Below, piece after piece: positions 25,166 through 34,139 of a DNA stretch of 64,000 bases. The position numbers and the translations under genes are program-made. Numbering within the stretch: position 1 is the first letter of the stretch; each line of letters opens with the position of its first letter. Source of the stretch: Bacteroidales bacterium (GTDB lineage Bacteria; Bacteroidota; Bacteroidia; Bacteroidales; UBA932); NCBI GenBank assembly GCA_017443465.1, contig JAFRXO010000041.1, positions 58,395-122,394 on the forward strand, in the 5' to 3' direction. Under the pieces are notes generated by a model. That model ran no database searches. It worked only from the letters and a program-made list of their open reading frames with translations, and was not told the DNA's origin.

Positions 25166-27024
25166 GCGGAGCGCTCCAGCCCACCAGTAACGGCGAATCT
25201 GTCAACTACTTCCGCGATGTCAAGCACAGGCCTGTCAGCATAGCGGCGGAGAGTGCTGCGGCAGAGGGGACATGCGGTGACGATTATGTCCGGCACATCA
25301 GCGCACAGATTCTTAAGTGCATTGCGGGTGAGATCCTCACGCTGCTGGAAATTCAGTGTGAGGGAACCCAGTGAACCGCCGCAGCATATGCTCATCTGCT
25401 TTTCCTGAGCCGCTCCCACAAGGTTTCCGGCAAGGGCCAGGAGATTCCTTGGCTGCTCATAGATCCCACTGCCCCTTCCGAGTTCACAGGGATCATGGAA
25501 CACCAGGTTGAGGAGGTCATGCTCAATCCGGAGCTTACCGGATGAGGCCAGCGATTCGAAATAGACACTGTGGTGGACGACCTTTACGCCTGCGGCCTCC
25601 AGATCGTAGTTTTCCTTGAAAACCTTGTAGCAGATCGGGCAGCTCACGAGGAGGGTATCACAACCGCTGGACAAGATAATCTCCCGGTTCTTCGCCATTA
25701 TCTGGTTCGCCTCCTTCAGCCTTCCGGCAAGCAGCATAGGCCTACCGCAGCACAGTCCTCCGTCCCTGTCCAGGAACTTATAATCCACTCCAGATTTCTT
25801 CAGAAGCGACTCCACACCGCGCGAAATACCGGGAGTCAGGGCGGTCATGCACCCGGCAAAATATGCCACGTTGCCTGTGCCCTGGCCGGCAGAGAGTGTC
25901 AGCGGAACCGTATTTACGGACGAGAAGTCGCCCGGAACGGCATATTTGCGAACAGCTCTCTGGGCGACCCTGAGTTCTGGCCCCTGTACTCCGATCTGGC
26001 AGACTGTGGAACACTTTCCGCACATGAGACATTTGTCAGCGATTTCTTCTATCTTCTCTTCATTCCCCCTGCGTATCTGACGGTTCAGATAGACCGTAGA
26101 ATAATTCACATTTGCCTTCTTGACCGTCATCGGACAGGCATCGATGCAGACTCCGCAGGACGGACAGCTATAGACTTCAGCTTTTGCGAATCCTTTCCTC
26201 GCATTCCGTATCTTCAGTCCCGCATTACGCAATGGGATCAGCATCATTTCCGCCGGGATGTGCATATAGCGGGAGAAAGGCAGGACGCACATGAAGACGG
26301 CGAGGTCTATCGAATATGCCCACCAGGTAGGCAGCATATGCAAGTTGTTATCAAAGAATCCAGGGGAGGAGAATACATGCTGGACGACCCAGTTCACTGG
26401 CATAGTAAGGAAACTGCCTCCACTGATGTGAGCGGTAAACCCTTCTGCCAGAAGCCTTAACGGGAAAATCAGCCACAAAGAGTAGAGGCCGATAGTGTCC
26501 ACCGCGGTCAGTTTTGTAGTACGCCGCATCCCGAACCAGCGGGAGCGGATCCTCTTTATCATCGCCAGGATTATTCCGCTGAGGACAACCAGCAGGAAGA
26601 AGTCCATAAGGAAGAAGAAAACCGATCCCTTCAAGGTCCTTCCCTCTTCCGCTACGAAATAATTGAAGAAGATAGGATAATAGAAGGTCTTCAACCTGTG
26701 AGGAAGGAACAGGGCGACTTCGATGTGACCCAGGACAATGAGCATAAACCACCCGAAAGCAATGCTCGAATGCATATAACCAAGCAGAGCTTTACGCTTC
26801 CAGAGCTTCACATGGAAAAGGCAGTCCAGGAACAGGTCACGGACATTCTTCCATATGGTAGCGGGAGTTATCAGTGAAACAAGGAATTTCTTCCTGTCCT
26901 CGCCCGGCAGCTGCAGGAATATCCTCACCATTCCGACTATACAGTAACCTATAACGAAGGCCATGCCCAGCAGGAATGGGATCACGAAGGGAGAAAAACC
27001 GTTTGCTATCCTGTCTGCAATCAT
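25162..27024 (-). CDS. Membrane HdrE-HdrD-like fusion, Fe-S oxidoreductase
   Basis: 620 aa from the ATG at 27024, which overlaps the previous stop (ATGA); a longer frame to 27114 would overlap that gene by 90 nt. The N-terminal part has about five membrane helices like a cytochrome b/NarI subunit, with histidines in YMHSSIAFGWFMLIVLGHIE. Two 4Fe-4S motifs follow (CPSCGVCIDACP 287-298, CLMCGKCSTVC 332-342). Two complete CCG domains come next: C392, CC425-426, C462xxC465, and C513, CC547-548, C585xxC588. This is the HdrDE/DsrMK type, which passes electrons between membrane quinones and a disulfide-type or other acceptor. The acceptor is unknown. Confidence 0.85.
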   Translation of the reverse strand: MIADRIANGFSPFVIPFLLGMAFVIGYCIVGMVRIFLQLPGEDRKKFLVSLITPATIWKNVRDLFLDCLFHVKLWKRKALLGYMHSSIAFGWFMLIVLGHIEVALFLPHRLKTFYYPIFFNYFVAEEGRTLKGSVFFFLMDFFLLVVLSGIILAMIKRIRSRWFGMRRTTKLTAVDTIGLYSLWLIFPLRLLAEGFTAHISGGSFLTMPVNWVVQHVFSSPGFFDNNLHMLPTWWAYSIDLAVFMCVLPFSRYMHIPAEMMLIPLRNAGLKIRNARKGFAKAEVYSCPSCGVCIDACPMTVKKANVNYSTVYLNRQIRRGNEEKIEEIADKCLMCGKCSTVCQIGVQGPELRVAQRAVRKYAVPGDFSSVNTVPLTLSAGQGTGNVAYFAGCMTALTPGISRGVESLLKKSGVDYKFLDRDGGLCCGRPMLLAGRLKEANQIMAKNREIILSSGCDTLLVSCPICYKVFKENYDLEAAGVKVVHHSVYFESLASSGKLRIEHDLLNLVFHDPCELGRGSGIYEQPRNLLALAGNLVGAAQEKQMSICCGGSLGSLTLNFQQREDLTRNALKNLCADVPDIIVTACPLCRSTLRRYADRPVLDIAEVVDRFAVTGGLERSA

Positions 27025-27341
27025 TTCGTATAAATCCTGGAGATTGTCAGAAGCAGATGCCTGGTGTTGATTCCGCGCGGGCAGACCATGGAGCACTTGC
27101 CGCATAGCATGCACCCGCTGACCATCTGGCGCACGTCAGTTCCCCGCTGGAGTCCGTGTATCACCTGACGCAGGCTCATGCCGTTGAACGGCCCTGAAGT
27201 GCAGGCGGCAGTACAGCTGCCGCACTCCATGCAACGCTTGATGTCCGGTTCCTTTTCGGCAAGGGCATAATAAAGCCTCATATCCACATTGTCGAGGTTG
27301 ACAGTGGAACTCTTAGCTTTCTGGAACCCGAAATCTATCAT
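27021..27341 (-). CDS. HdrC-like 4Fe-4S protein (second copy)
   Basis: 106 aa small ferredoxin-type subunit. Two clusters are predicted: C37, C40, C43, C47 (CMECGSCTAAC) and C77, C80, C83, C87 (CMLCGKCSMVCP). It shuttles electrons between the FAD subunit and the CCG subunits in heterodisulfide-reductase-like complexes. It overlaps hdrA-like by 4 nt and the HdrED-like gene by 4 nt. This operon thus has two HdrC-type subunits, one for each CCG subunit, as inference. Confidence 0.85.
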   Translation of the reverse strand: MIDFGFQKAKSSTVNLDNVDMRLYYALAEKEPDIKRCMECGSCTAACTSGPFNGMSLRQVIHGLQRGTDVRQMVSGCMLCGKCSMVCPRGINTRHLLLTISRIYTK

Positions 27342-28345
27342 CCTTTCAGATAATTATGGATGGAAAGGGCCGCTGCGCGCGCCTCGGATATGGTTTCCGG
27401 CACTGTCTTGGTTCCGGTGCAGGCTCCGGCGAAGAAGATTCCGGGCCTGTCGCTTTCCACTATGCCGTAAATATTATCCTTGCTGCGAAGGAATCCGTCG
27501 GTGTCCACATCCGCACGGATCATACGGGCAATCCCGGCTGAACCGGAATTGCAGACCATTCCGGACATCAGTACCAGGAGATCCAGGCTGACTTTCAGGG
27601 GTTTCCCGCTGAGGGTGTCTTCAGCCTTCACTATGACGCCGCCATCGATGGTCTCATCCACCTGGGAGACCCTGCCGCGTATGAAATGGATATCGAAGTC
27701 CTTCTGTGCGTTGATATAGAAATCTTCGTACTTCTTCCCGAAAAGGCGGAGGTCCATGTAGAAACAATAGATCTGGGCTGCAGGGAACCTTTCCTTCATC
27801 TCAATTGCCTGCTTGATGGCAGTGACACAGCAGACTTTGCTGCACTGGGAGTTACCGGCCTTGAGGTCACGGCTGCCCACACAGTGGACGAAGCCGATGC
27901 TCCTGGGATTGCGCACCCTCGGGTCGTTCCCGGTGTTGAACCAGCGCTCGAGGTCGCTGTTCGTCATGACCTGATTGTAGATCCCATAGCCATACTCCTC
28001 CTTCTTCCTGGCATCGAACAGGTCGAAACCGGTAGCGATCAGGACAGCACGGCACACTACATTCCGGCCGTTTGAAAGGACAACGCTGTAACCGTCCTTC
28101 AAGCGGTTCAGGGAAGCCACCTCGGTACCGAGGCAGATCTCAGCCTGGGATATAGAGGAAATCATCCCCTTGACCAGGTCCTGGGCAGGAGTCATATCCG
28201 GGAAAAGCCTGTGCCACTGGGCGACATGACCGCCGAGGCTGTTGCTCCGTTCGACCAGAAGAGGAGCATAGCCCAGTGCCAGGAGCTGCTTTGCAGCCTC
28301 TATCGCAGCGATTCCGCCGCCTATGATGACAACTGTCTCTTTCAT
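27338..28345 (-). CDS. HdrA-like FAD oxidoreductase, short form
   Basis: 335 aa. The FAD motif is GGGIAAIEAA at 9-18. The HdrA signature cysteines are C155 in HCVGSRD and C168, C172, C173 in CSKVCC. It ends with the GIFFAGACTGTKTVPETI block typical of these flavoproteins. It lacks the extra ferredoxin domains of full-length methanogen HdrA (about 650 aa) and so resembles QmoA-type flavin subunits. Electron bifurcation cannot be concluded from the sequence. It starts 9 nt after the HdrB-like stop. Confidence 0.87.
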   Translation of the reverse strand: MKETVVIIGGGIAAIEAAKQLLALGYAPLLVERSNSLGGHVAQWHRLFPDMTPAQDLVKGMISSISQAEICLGTEVASLNRLKDGYSVVLSNGRNVVCRAVLIATGFDLFDARKKEEYGYGIYNQVMTNSDLERWFNTGNDPRVRNPRSIGFVHCVGSRDLKAGNSQCSKVCCVTAIKQAIEMKERFPAAQIYCFYMDLRLFGKKYEDFYINAQKDFDIHFIRGRVSQVDETIDGGVIVKAEDTLSGKPLKVSLDLLVLMSGMVCNSGSAGIARMIRADVDTDGFLRSKDNIYGIVESDRPGIFFAGACTGTKTVPETISEARAAALSIHNYLKG

Positions 28346-28354
28346 ATACTTTCG

Positions 28355-29425
28355 TTAAAAGCAGACCATATGTTCCGGCAGTGACGGACGTCCGATGTCT
28401 TTCTTGTTCACTCCCAGATACTTCGCATCGGGATCATACTCGATTCCTATCTTGTCCAGGAAGGGCTCCACAGCGACCTGGTGCAGTTGGAGGCCTATGT
28501 CCCATGGATCATAACCCAGGACGAGGGAAGCCAGTTCCTCATATGTAAACACCGGGATTCCATAACCGTTCCGGCCATATGTCTTTCCTTCCGTCTCGGC
28601 AGTGACGTACTGCCACCTGTCGAGGAAATACGGGCATCCGGGGCAATTGGTCAATATGAAATCGGGATGGTAAGGCTCCATGCTCTCGAATTTCTTGTGG
28701 GTATTGGCAAAAGAATAGCCCCTGTTTGCCCGGATGTGATACTGCCTGAAGCCATAACCGCAGCAATGACGTCTCTCAGGATAATCGACCACCTGACCTC
28801 CCCAGCTCTCAATCATTCCGCAAAGAACATATGGATACTCAGCCCCGCCGACTCCCTTGCTCGGGAACATCTTGTTGTAATGGCAGCCGATATGCTCAAC
28901 TCCCCTGAGAGGCTCCCCGGTGTTCTTGTCTACAAGGCGGAATTTCGCCTTCTCGGCTATCTCATTGCGGTGCTTGTAGATCACATCGGAGGTATGGGCC
29001 ACGTATTTGGGTTTGTTGAACTCGCGTTTGCAGCTCTTCCACAGATGCTCACGGATGCGGGCCTCAAGCTCCGGGAACTCGTGCCAGGACTCCAGAGTCT
29101 CTATGTAGTTCCCAAATGAAGTGATACAGGAACAGCAATAGTTCTCATATCCGGCCTCGGTCATGAGCGCGAACTGCCTCGCGACAATGGTCATCACAGT
29201 CTCCTGCGGAATGGTGTCACAGTGATAGGCTATGCCGCCGCAGGTGGTATGGTGCTCATTCTCATACATATCCAGGCCGAGGTCCTCCCTGGTTATCTTG
29301 GTGAACATCTTCTCCGAACCGGGGAAGAAATTCTGCCGGATGCAACTGCGGACATAATACCAGTGGTCATCGGGGATTTCCTTCTGGTAATCAGCCCATA
29401 TCTTCTGTTTGCCCTGATAAATCAT
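28355..29425 (-). CDS. HdrB-like CCG-domain subunit
   Basis: 356 aa from the ATG at 29425, overlapping the HdrC-like stop by 4 nt (ATGA). The second CCG motif is complete: C181, CC221-222, C261xxC264. The first is altered: C28, then Thr61-Cys62 where CC is expected, then C97xxC100 (within CCSC). CCG motifs hold non-cubane iron-sulfur clusters in HdrB. One site may be lost or changed here. It would be the catalytic disulfide-type subunit of the soluble part of the complex. The acceptor is unknown because coenzyme M and B are not expected in this organism. Confidence 0.83.
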   Translation of the reverse strand: MIYQGKQKIWADYQKEIPDDHWYYVRSCIRQNFFPGSEKMFTKITREDLGLDMYENEHHTTCGGIAYHCDTIPQETVMTIVARQFALMTEAGYENYCCSCITSFGNYIETLESWHEFPELEARIREHLWKSCKREFNKPKYVAHTSDVIYKHRNEIAEKAKFRLVDKNTGEPLRGVEHIGCHYNKMFPSKGVGGAEYPYVLCGMIESWGGQVVDYPERRHCCGYGFRQYHIRANRGYSFANTHKKFESMEPYHPDFILTNCPGCPYFLDRWQYVTAETEGKTYGRNGYGIPVFTYEELASLVLGYDPWDIGLQLHQVAVEPFLDKIGIEYDPDAKYLGVNKKDIGRPSLPEHMVCF

Positions 29426-30114
29426 TTGTCGAAATCGTTTCCGGAGTTGTACTCGAGTGTGTGTTTCCGGTATTCCTCCATAGTCATGCCCATCTCCTCC
29501 GCCTTGGCCTTGGAGCACATCTCAACCAGATTGATCTGGTCAGTCGCCCCGGTCTCGTCAAAAATAGCCTTCAGCTCATCCCTGTCTGCCTGGGGAATCT
29601 TGCGGAGTACACCAGGGCCTGTGCCCTGATAATTGGCCCCTATCCTTTCAAAATCGTCTTTCAGATGCTCCAAATGCCACTTGAAAACCGGGCCGCTTTC
29701 CTGATGGTATTTCCAGTCAAAGGTCTCGGGATAGACGCAATAGCCGTAATTCAGAATGTTACCAGTCAGCATTTTGGTGAGCGGATAGACCTGGCGGCCT
29801 TTCTCGCTGGCGGTGAAATAGCCATGACGGATAGACATCGCCCTCAGCGCCATTATGACCAGACCGGGAGTGTTGGTGCGGGGACAACGGGTAGAACAGC
29901 TCATGCATTCACCGCAATACCATATGGTGTCGCTCTTCAGAAGGGCTTCAATCTCGCCCTCGTTCTTCCTCTGGACTATATCGACTATCTTACGGGGATC
30001 ATAGCGGTAGAATTCTGCCGCCGGACATATCGCTGTACAGGTTCCGCAATTGATGCAAGTATGCAAGCCTTCGCGGAACCGGTAATCCTTGCATAGTTCT
30101 TCGTATAGGTTCAT
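29422..30114 (-). CDS. HdrC-like 4Fe-4S protein (first copy)
   Basis: 230 aa from the ATG at 30114; an earlier start at 30132 lies inside the promoter. The first cluster motif is C20, C23, C26, C30 (CINCGTCTAIC), and a second CxxCxxC set follows in WYCGECMSCSTRCP. A C-terminal extension of about 150 aa, rich in charged residues, has no recognised motif. It is the first gene of the operon and has its own promoter at 30130-30160. Confidence 0.85.
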   Translation of the reverse strand: MNLYEELCKDYRFREGLHTCINCGTCTAICPAAEFYRYDPRKIVDIVQRKNEGEIEALLKSDTIWYCGECMSCSTRCPRTNTPGLVIMALRAMSIRHGYFTASEKGRQVYPLTKMLTGNILNYGYCVYPETFDWKYHQESGPVFKWHLEHLKDDFERIGANYQGTGPGVLRKIPQADRDELKAIFDETGATDQINLVEMCSKAKAEEMGMTMEEYRKHTLEYNSGNDFDK

Positions 30115-30129
30115 ACACGTTTCTCTACA

Positions 30130-30160
30130 CAAAGGTAGCCATTATTTTCAATTATCCAAT
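30130..30160 (-). promoter_or_regulatory. Promoter of the heterodisulfide-reductase-like/polymerase operon
   Basis: The minus strand has ATTG (30157-30160), a 19-nt spacer and TACCTTTG (30130-30137), which matches the Bacteroidota -33/-7 pattern. It predicts a short leader before the ATG at 30114. The -33 overlaps the end of the LtaS-like gene. Confidence 0.65.
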
Positions 30161-32205
30161 GCTGCTGACTGATAGTAACTTTGGGCCTCCAGAAGGGTCT
30201 GCTGGTCAATGGTTTCCATAAGAGTCTCAGTGTGTGTCCACCTGGAGTCGGGCTCAACAGCGAACTGCTCGGTCCTCCTTACCGGAGAGAGTACCGTAAG
30301 GATTCCGTCGGCATAATAACCGAGATTCTGGTATGTAGCCATGAATGCGCGTTCCCTGAAATCCTCAGCAAGGATGTCACATCCGTAGAATCGGGACTCG
30401 TAACTGAAGCCCAGGATAGAGAACAGGGTCGGCATGAGGTCTATCTGCGAACAGAGTTTTTCCACAGCCTGGGGCTGGATGAATCCCGGAGAATAGATCA
30501 TTGCCGGGATGTGATAACGGTCGACCGGAATGTTGGTCTTCCCTGCGCTGGAAGCACAGTGGTCGGCCAGTATTACGAATACCGTCTCCCCGAACCACGG
30601 CCTCGTAGAAGCCTCCTCGAGGAACTGCCCGAGGGCGAAATCAGTGTATTTCACTGCGGCGCTCCTCGACATAGGATTCCCCTGGTAAGTAATCTTCCCG
30701 TCAGGGTAAGTATATGGCCTGTGGTTGCTTATGGTCATTATGTGGGTAAAGAACGGCTTTCCGGACTTGGCATCGGAGTCGCACAGGCGCAGTGCGACTT
30801 TGTAGCTGTCTTCATCGCATGTACCCCATATGTTCGCAAAGGTAATCTCCTCAGGAGCATAACTCTTCCTGTCAGTCACCTCGTAGCCATATGCGCTGAA
30901 GAAATTCTCCATATTGTCGAAATAGCTGTCCCCGCCATATAGGTAACGCGTTTTATAGCCATATGACTGAAGGACTTCCGCGGTGCTGAAGCGTCCTCCG
31001 CACTCTGGTCTCTTCACTATGCTCTCCCCTGCTCCGGGAGGGATGCAGAGAGTCACTGCCTCGAGTCCGCGGACCGTACGGTTGCCTGCCGCATACAGGT
31101 TGTCAAAAACCAGTGAATGCTTCGCCAGGGTGTCGAGATTCGGAGTTACATCGTCAGTATTCCCGTATCTCTCCAGGAATTCGGCACTGAGGCTCTCGAT
31201 TGTGATGAGGACAATATTCTTCAGTTTAGGTTCTACCCCGCTGACCACATTCTTTACTCCCCGCCCGTCCTGACCGCAGAGTTGTCTCTGAGTGGCGCGG
31301 GCAAGTTCGTCGGGAATCTTGGCGTAGAAGTCATCATATGACAGTTCGTTACTGTTATACGCTTCGAGGAAATTCCAGCATCCGTTTTCCTGGAGTTCTG
31401 TAACGAAGGCCTTGTCATCCACGAAGTTCCGGTAACCGTAATGAAGCCATAGGCCACCTCCGACCGCAAGTGCGGCAATGATTGCCAAATTGACTGCCCA
31501 TTGTTTCAGCGGCCCGACACCGGCTTCCTTGAGGTCTCCGTCAATGGTCATCAGGTAGTACGCCACGGCTCCTGCCAAGAAGGCCCCGCCGAGGAGAAGA
31601 GGCATGTTGTAGGACTCGAAAATATTCCCTACCACCTCATTGGTATAGACCAGGTAATCTACGGCGATGAAATTGTAACGGACCCCGAATTCATCCCAGA
31701 AAGTCTTCTCGGAGAAGATATTGGCAACGATGAGAAGAGCATATATGAAGCCTGTGATGTACACAGTGGCCCTCCTGCTTCCGTCACGGACCGAGGGGAA
31801 AAACCAGCGGACGCTGAACAGCAGGAAGAGGGCTATCATCAGACCGTTCACTATGCCCGGGACAACGCCCCCGTACTCATCGCTTATATCATTGAAAAAC
31901 AGGAAATAGAGCATTGCGGCAAGCAGGATGCCCCATATGATCCATCCGGCAGGTTTGCCATATTTCCACTTGTTCAGAGTCGTGTAAATGACGAATGCCG
32001 GGACCAGCGCGATACCGGCAAATGCGATGTCATTCAGGAGTCCAAGAAGGAAGATCCTGCACCACTCCCACAGGGAGAAATCCACTACAGTGACAGGATT
32101 GCATATGAGTACAATCCTGGTAATTACACCTACAACCGCTGCAGCGACGACGAGTCTCGGACCGAAATACGAAAACCAGTCCGCAACCTTTTTCCTTGCA
32201 ATCAT
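30148..32205 (-). CDS. LTA-synthase-family membrane sulfatase/phosphatase-fold protein
   Basis: 685 aa. Five or so N-terminal membrane helices are followed by a periplasmic alkaline-phosphatase-superfamily domain. It begins LKNIVLITIESLSAEF, with the candidate nucleophile Thr in GNRTVRGLEA, and metal/phosphate motifs ISNHRPYTYP and FVILADHCA. Bacteroidota have no lipoteichoic acid, so the family members there probably move phosphoglycerol- or phosphoethanolamine-type groups to envelope glycans; this is inference. The start overlaps the lipid kinase stop by 4 nt. Confidence 0.85.
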   Translation of the reverse strand: MIARKKVADWFSYFGPRLVVAAAVVGVITRIVLICNPVTVVDFSLWEWCRIFLLGLLNDIAFAGIALVPAFVIYTTLNKWKYGKPAGWIIWGILLAAMLYFLFFNDISDEYGGVVPGIVNGLMIALFLLFSVRWFFPSVRDGSRRATVYITGFIYALLIVANIFSEKTFWDEFGVRYNFIAVDYLVYTNEVVGNIFESYNMPLLLGGAFLAGAVAYYLMTIDGDLKEAGVGPLKQWAVNLAIIAALAVGGGLWLHYGYRNFVDDKAFVTELQENGCWNFLEAYNSNELSYDDFYAKIPDELARATQRQLCGQDGRGVKNVVSGVEPKLKNIVLITIESLSAEFLERYGNTDDVTPNLDTLAKHSLVFDNLYAAGNRTVRGLEAVTLCIPPGAGESIVKRPECGGRFSTAEVLQSYGYKTRYLYGGDSYFDNMENFFSAYGYEVTDRKSYAPEEITFANIWGTCDEDSYKVALRLCDSDAKSGKPFFTHIMTISNHRPYTYPDGKITYQGNPMSRSAAVKYTDFALGQFLEEASTRPWFGETVFVILADHCASSAGKTNIPVDRYHIPAMIYSPGFIQPQAVEKLCSQIDLMPTLFSILGFSYESRFYGCDILAEDFRERAFMATYQNLGYYADGILTVLSPVRRTEQFAVEPDSRWTHTETLMETIDQQTLLEAQSYYQSAALDN

Positions 32206-33122
32206 ATGCTGTCAACCATATCGGGAGGAACCACGACCTGAATGGCGGCGGGACAGACCTTTATGTCAATCCTTCCTCCCATTACACAGGGATCTCCATC
32301 ATAATGCGCAGCTCCTCCGCTTGTGCGATAAATACTTATTTCCTTTCCTTTGATTATCTTCAGTTCCCTGGCCTTGAACAGGCGCCCCGTCAGGAGCAGG
32401 ACAGCCAGGACCGGAATGCGGAAAGTACTGAACGGCAATGAGAAACTGACGTCCAGCACCCCATCGGTCACAGATGCAAGCGGAGCAATCCTGGCTCCGT
32501 TTCCCCACTGGCTGGCATTTCCTACGGTTATCATTGAAGCCTTCCCGGAAATCTCTTTCCCGTCAACCACCACCCTATAGTCCCCGGGCTTGAAATTGCG
32601 CCACAGGCGAAGGGCACAGGCAATGTAATTCCACAGGCGGCGATGTCCCGAAACTGCGAACGCCTCGGCCACATCAGCATCGAATCCCACCCCGGCCGTG
32701 CAGAAAAAGGCCCCCTCAGGACGACCGGAGGAATCATCCTTGATCGTCGCATAATCCATCATTACTGTTCCAGGATTATTGAGGGTTTCCACCGCCCTGG
32801 CCGGATTGCGGCTCAGCCCCAGATGGAGGGCAAGCCCGTCTCCACTGCCGCAAGGGATGATTCCAAGGGTCTTTGAAGGATCTCCCCCGCTGACTATTCC
32901 GCTGGCCACCTCACTGACAGTCCCGTCACCGCCTACAGCCACCACAAGTGAAGCATGGCTGTCGCGGGCCAGTTCCACCGCATGTCCGGGGAACTTGGTA
33001 TATACGATTTCGTAGGGACCGCCGTAGAATCGCTCAATAGCCTCTACCGCCTTTTTCTTCTTGCCGCTTCCGGAAATCGGATTGACAATGAACAGTGTCT
33101 TGCTATTTTCCGGCTTTTCCAT
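32202..33122 (-). CDS. Diacylglycerol kinase-like lipid kinase (YegS/DagK family)
   Basis: 306 aa from the ATG at 33122. The nucleotide motif [12 protein letters not shown] and [10 protein letters not shown] are the family signatures, with the start [11 protein letters not shown]. It phosphorylates a lipid such as diacylglycerol or a sphingoid base. It overlaps the end of the DUF6807-like gene by 20 nt and the LtaS-like gene by 4 nt. Pairing with an LtaS-like enzyme fits recycling of the lipid released when phosphoglycerol groups are transferred. Confidence 0.88.
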   Translation of the reverse strand: MEKPENSKTLFIVNPISGSGKKKKAVEAIERFYGGPYEIVYTKFPGHAVELARDSHASLVVAVGGDGTVSEVASGIVSGGDPSKTLGIIPCGSGDGLALHLGLSRNPARAVETLNNPGTVMMDYATIKDDSSGRPEGAFFCTAGVGFDADVAEAFAVSGHRRLWNYIACALRLWRNFKPGDYRVVVDGKEISGKASMITVGNASQWGNGARIAPLASVTDGVLDVSFSLPFSTFRIPVLAVLLLTGRLFKARELKIIKGKEISIYRTSGGAAHYDGDPCVMGGRIDIKVCPAAIQVVVPPDMVDSI

Positions 33123-34134
33123 TGAACTCCCGAGCATATGCAGAAGCCTCCTCGGGAGTAAGGAAGCCTCCATTCTTGATTATTATCTTGTAGCAGAACG
33201 TAACGCTCTGACCAGGCTTGAGATCATATGTGACAGCCTCCGGCAGCCCGGGCTCGAAGGCCCTGCCTCCCATGCTGTTGAGGGCGAAAAGACCATATCC
33301 TCTGGCGTGTGACCAGCCCGGATAATTCGGATTCTTTTTCGAATCGATGATCAGGATAGAGATGTCGTCTCCTTCCTTGGTGCCGTTCAGCATTGTCCAT
33401 TCCGCCCTTTTCGACCAGACATCATCTCCCTTGTCTCCAAGGCTGTTTACATATGAACCGTTCACTCCCTCGTTGTTGACGCTCTTGACCTCTGTGACAA
33501 TGCCGTTCGCATCAGTGTAAAGCTGGGGCTTGTCAGTCGGCTTTTCGAAAGAGCGGTCAACCCTCAGGCCGAGCATACCTTCCTTGTTCTCGGTGAACTT
33601 CACGGTCTGGACCGCGGTCAGCTTTGCGCTGCGGACAACCGTCCTTTCATCCTTCGAACCTCCGAAGGTAAATGTAGTCTCCTCAGTCATAAGGACATTT
33701 CCGCTGTTGTCCACCCAGTTGGAGCGGGTTACCAGGGTATTGCCCTTGGCGGAAAGGACCTTGTCGAAAAGGATAGATCCATAGGAATCCTTCTTCTCCG
33801 CAGGGATGGCGAACGAATTGTTCCAGAAATCCAGCCCGTTCACATCCCCGAAATTGAACCATATGCCTATCTGGTGAGGATGGTCAGTGCTTTCGAAAGC
33901 GCGCGGAGCACGCGGATATCCGCGGGTGATCTCCTTCCCCGAAGCCGACATCACAGGCCAGAGGATAGGCTTTGCGACATCTTCAGGGTAAATCAACGAG
34001 GTGAACAGGCTTCCGTCCACCATAACATCTATCTTACGGCCTGCAGGGTCCTGGACAAAGGACACTCCTGCATCCTTTGCGCCGCATCCGCACAGCAGTG
34101 AGAGCAGCGCAAAGGCTGAAATCAATCTTTTCAT
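33103..34134 (-). CDS. DUF6807/PmoA-like lipoprotein
   Basis: 343 aa from the ATG at 34134; another ATG at 34140 overlaps the previous stop (TGATG). The signal peptide ends in LCGC, giving a lipidated cysteine at 17. The fold resembles the PmoA/DUF6807 family of galactose-mutarotase-like beta-sandwiches, with motifs [27 protein letters not shown] and WTMLNGT. The function of the family is unknown; it is often next to Gfo/Idh/MocA oxidoreductases, as here. Confidence 0.78.
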   Translation of the reverse strand: MKRLISAFALLSLLCGCGAKDAGVSFVQDPAGRKIDVMVDGSLFTSLIYPEDVAKPILWPVMSASGKEITRGYPRAPRAFESTDHPHQIGIWFNFGDVNGLDFWNNSFAIPAEKKDSYGSILFDKVLSAKGNTLVTRSNWVDNSGNVLMTEETTFTFGGSKDERTVVRSAKLTAVQTVKFTENKEGMLGLRVDRSFEKPTDKPQLYTDANGIVTEVKSVNNEGVNGSYVNSLGDKGDDVWSKRAEWTMLNGTKEGDDISILIIDSKKNPNYPGWSHARGYGLFALNSMGGRAFEPGLPEAVTYDLKPGQSVTFCYKIIIKNGGFLTPEEASAYAREFNGKAGK

Positions 34135-34139
34135 ATGCA

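Noticed and set aside
25570-26460. Plus-strand frame of 296 codons over the HdrED-like gene
   Set aside because: It is antisense to the CCG and Fe-S motifs of the HdrED-like protein; no domain is recognisable and no promoter precedes it.
31501-32241. Plus-strand frame of 246 codons over the LtaS-like gene
   Set aside because: It runs antisense to well-conserved membrane helices of the LtaS-like protein, its composition is unlike a real protein, and it has no promoter box.
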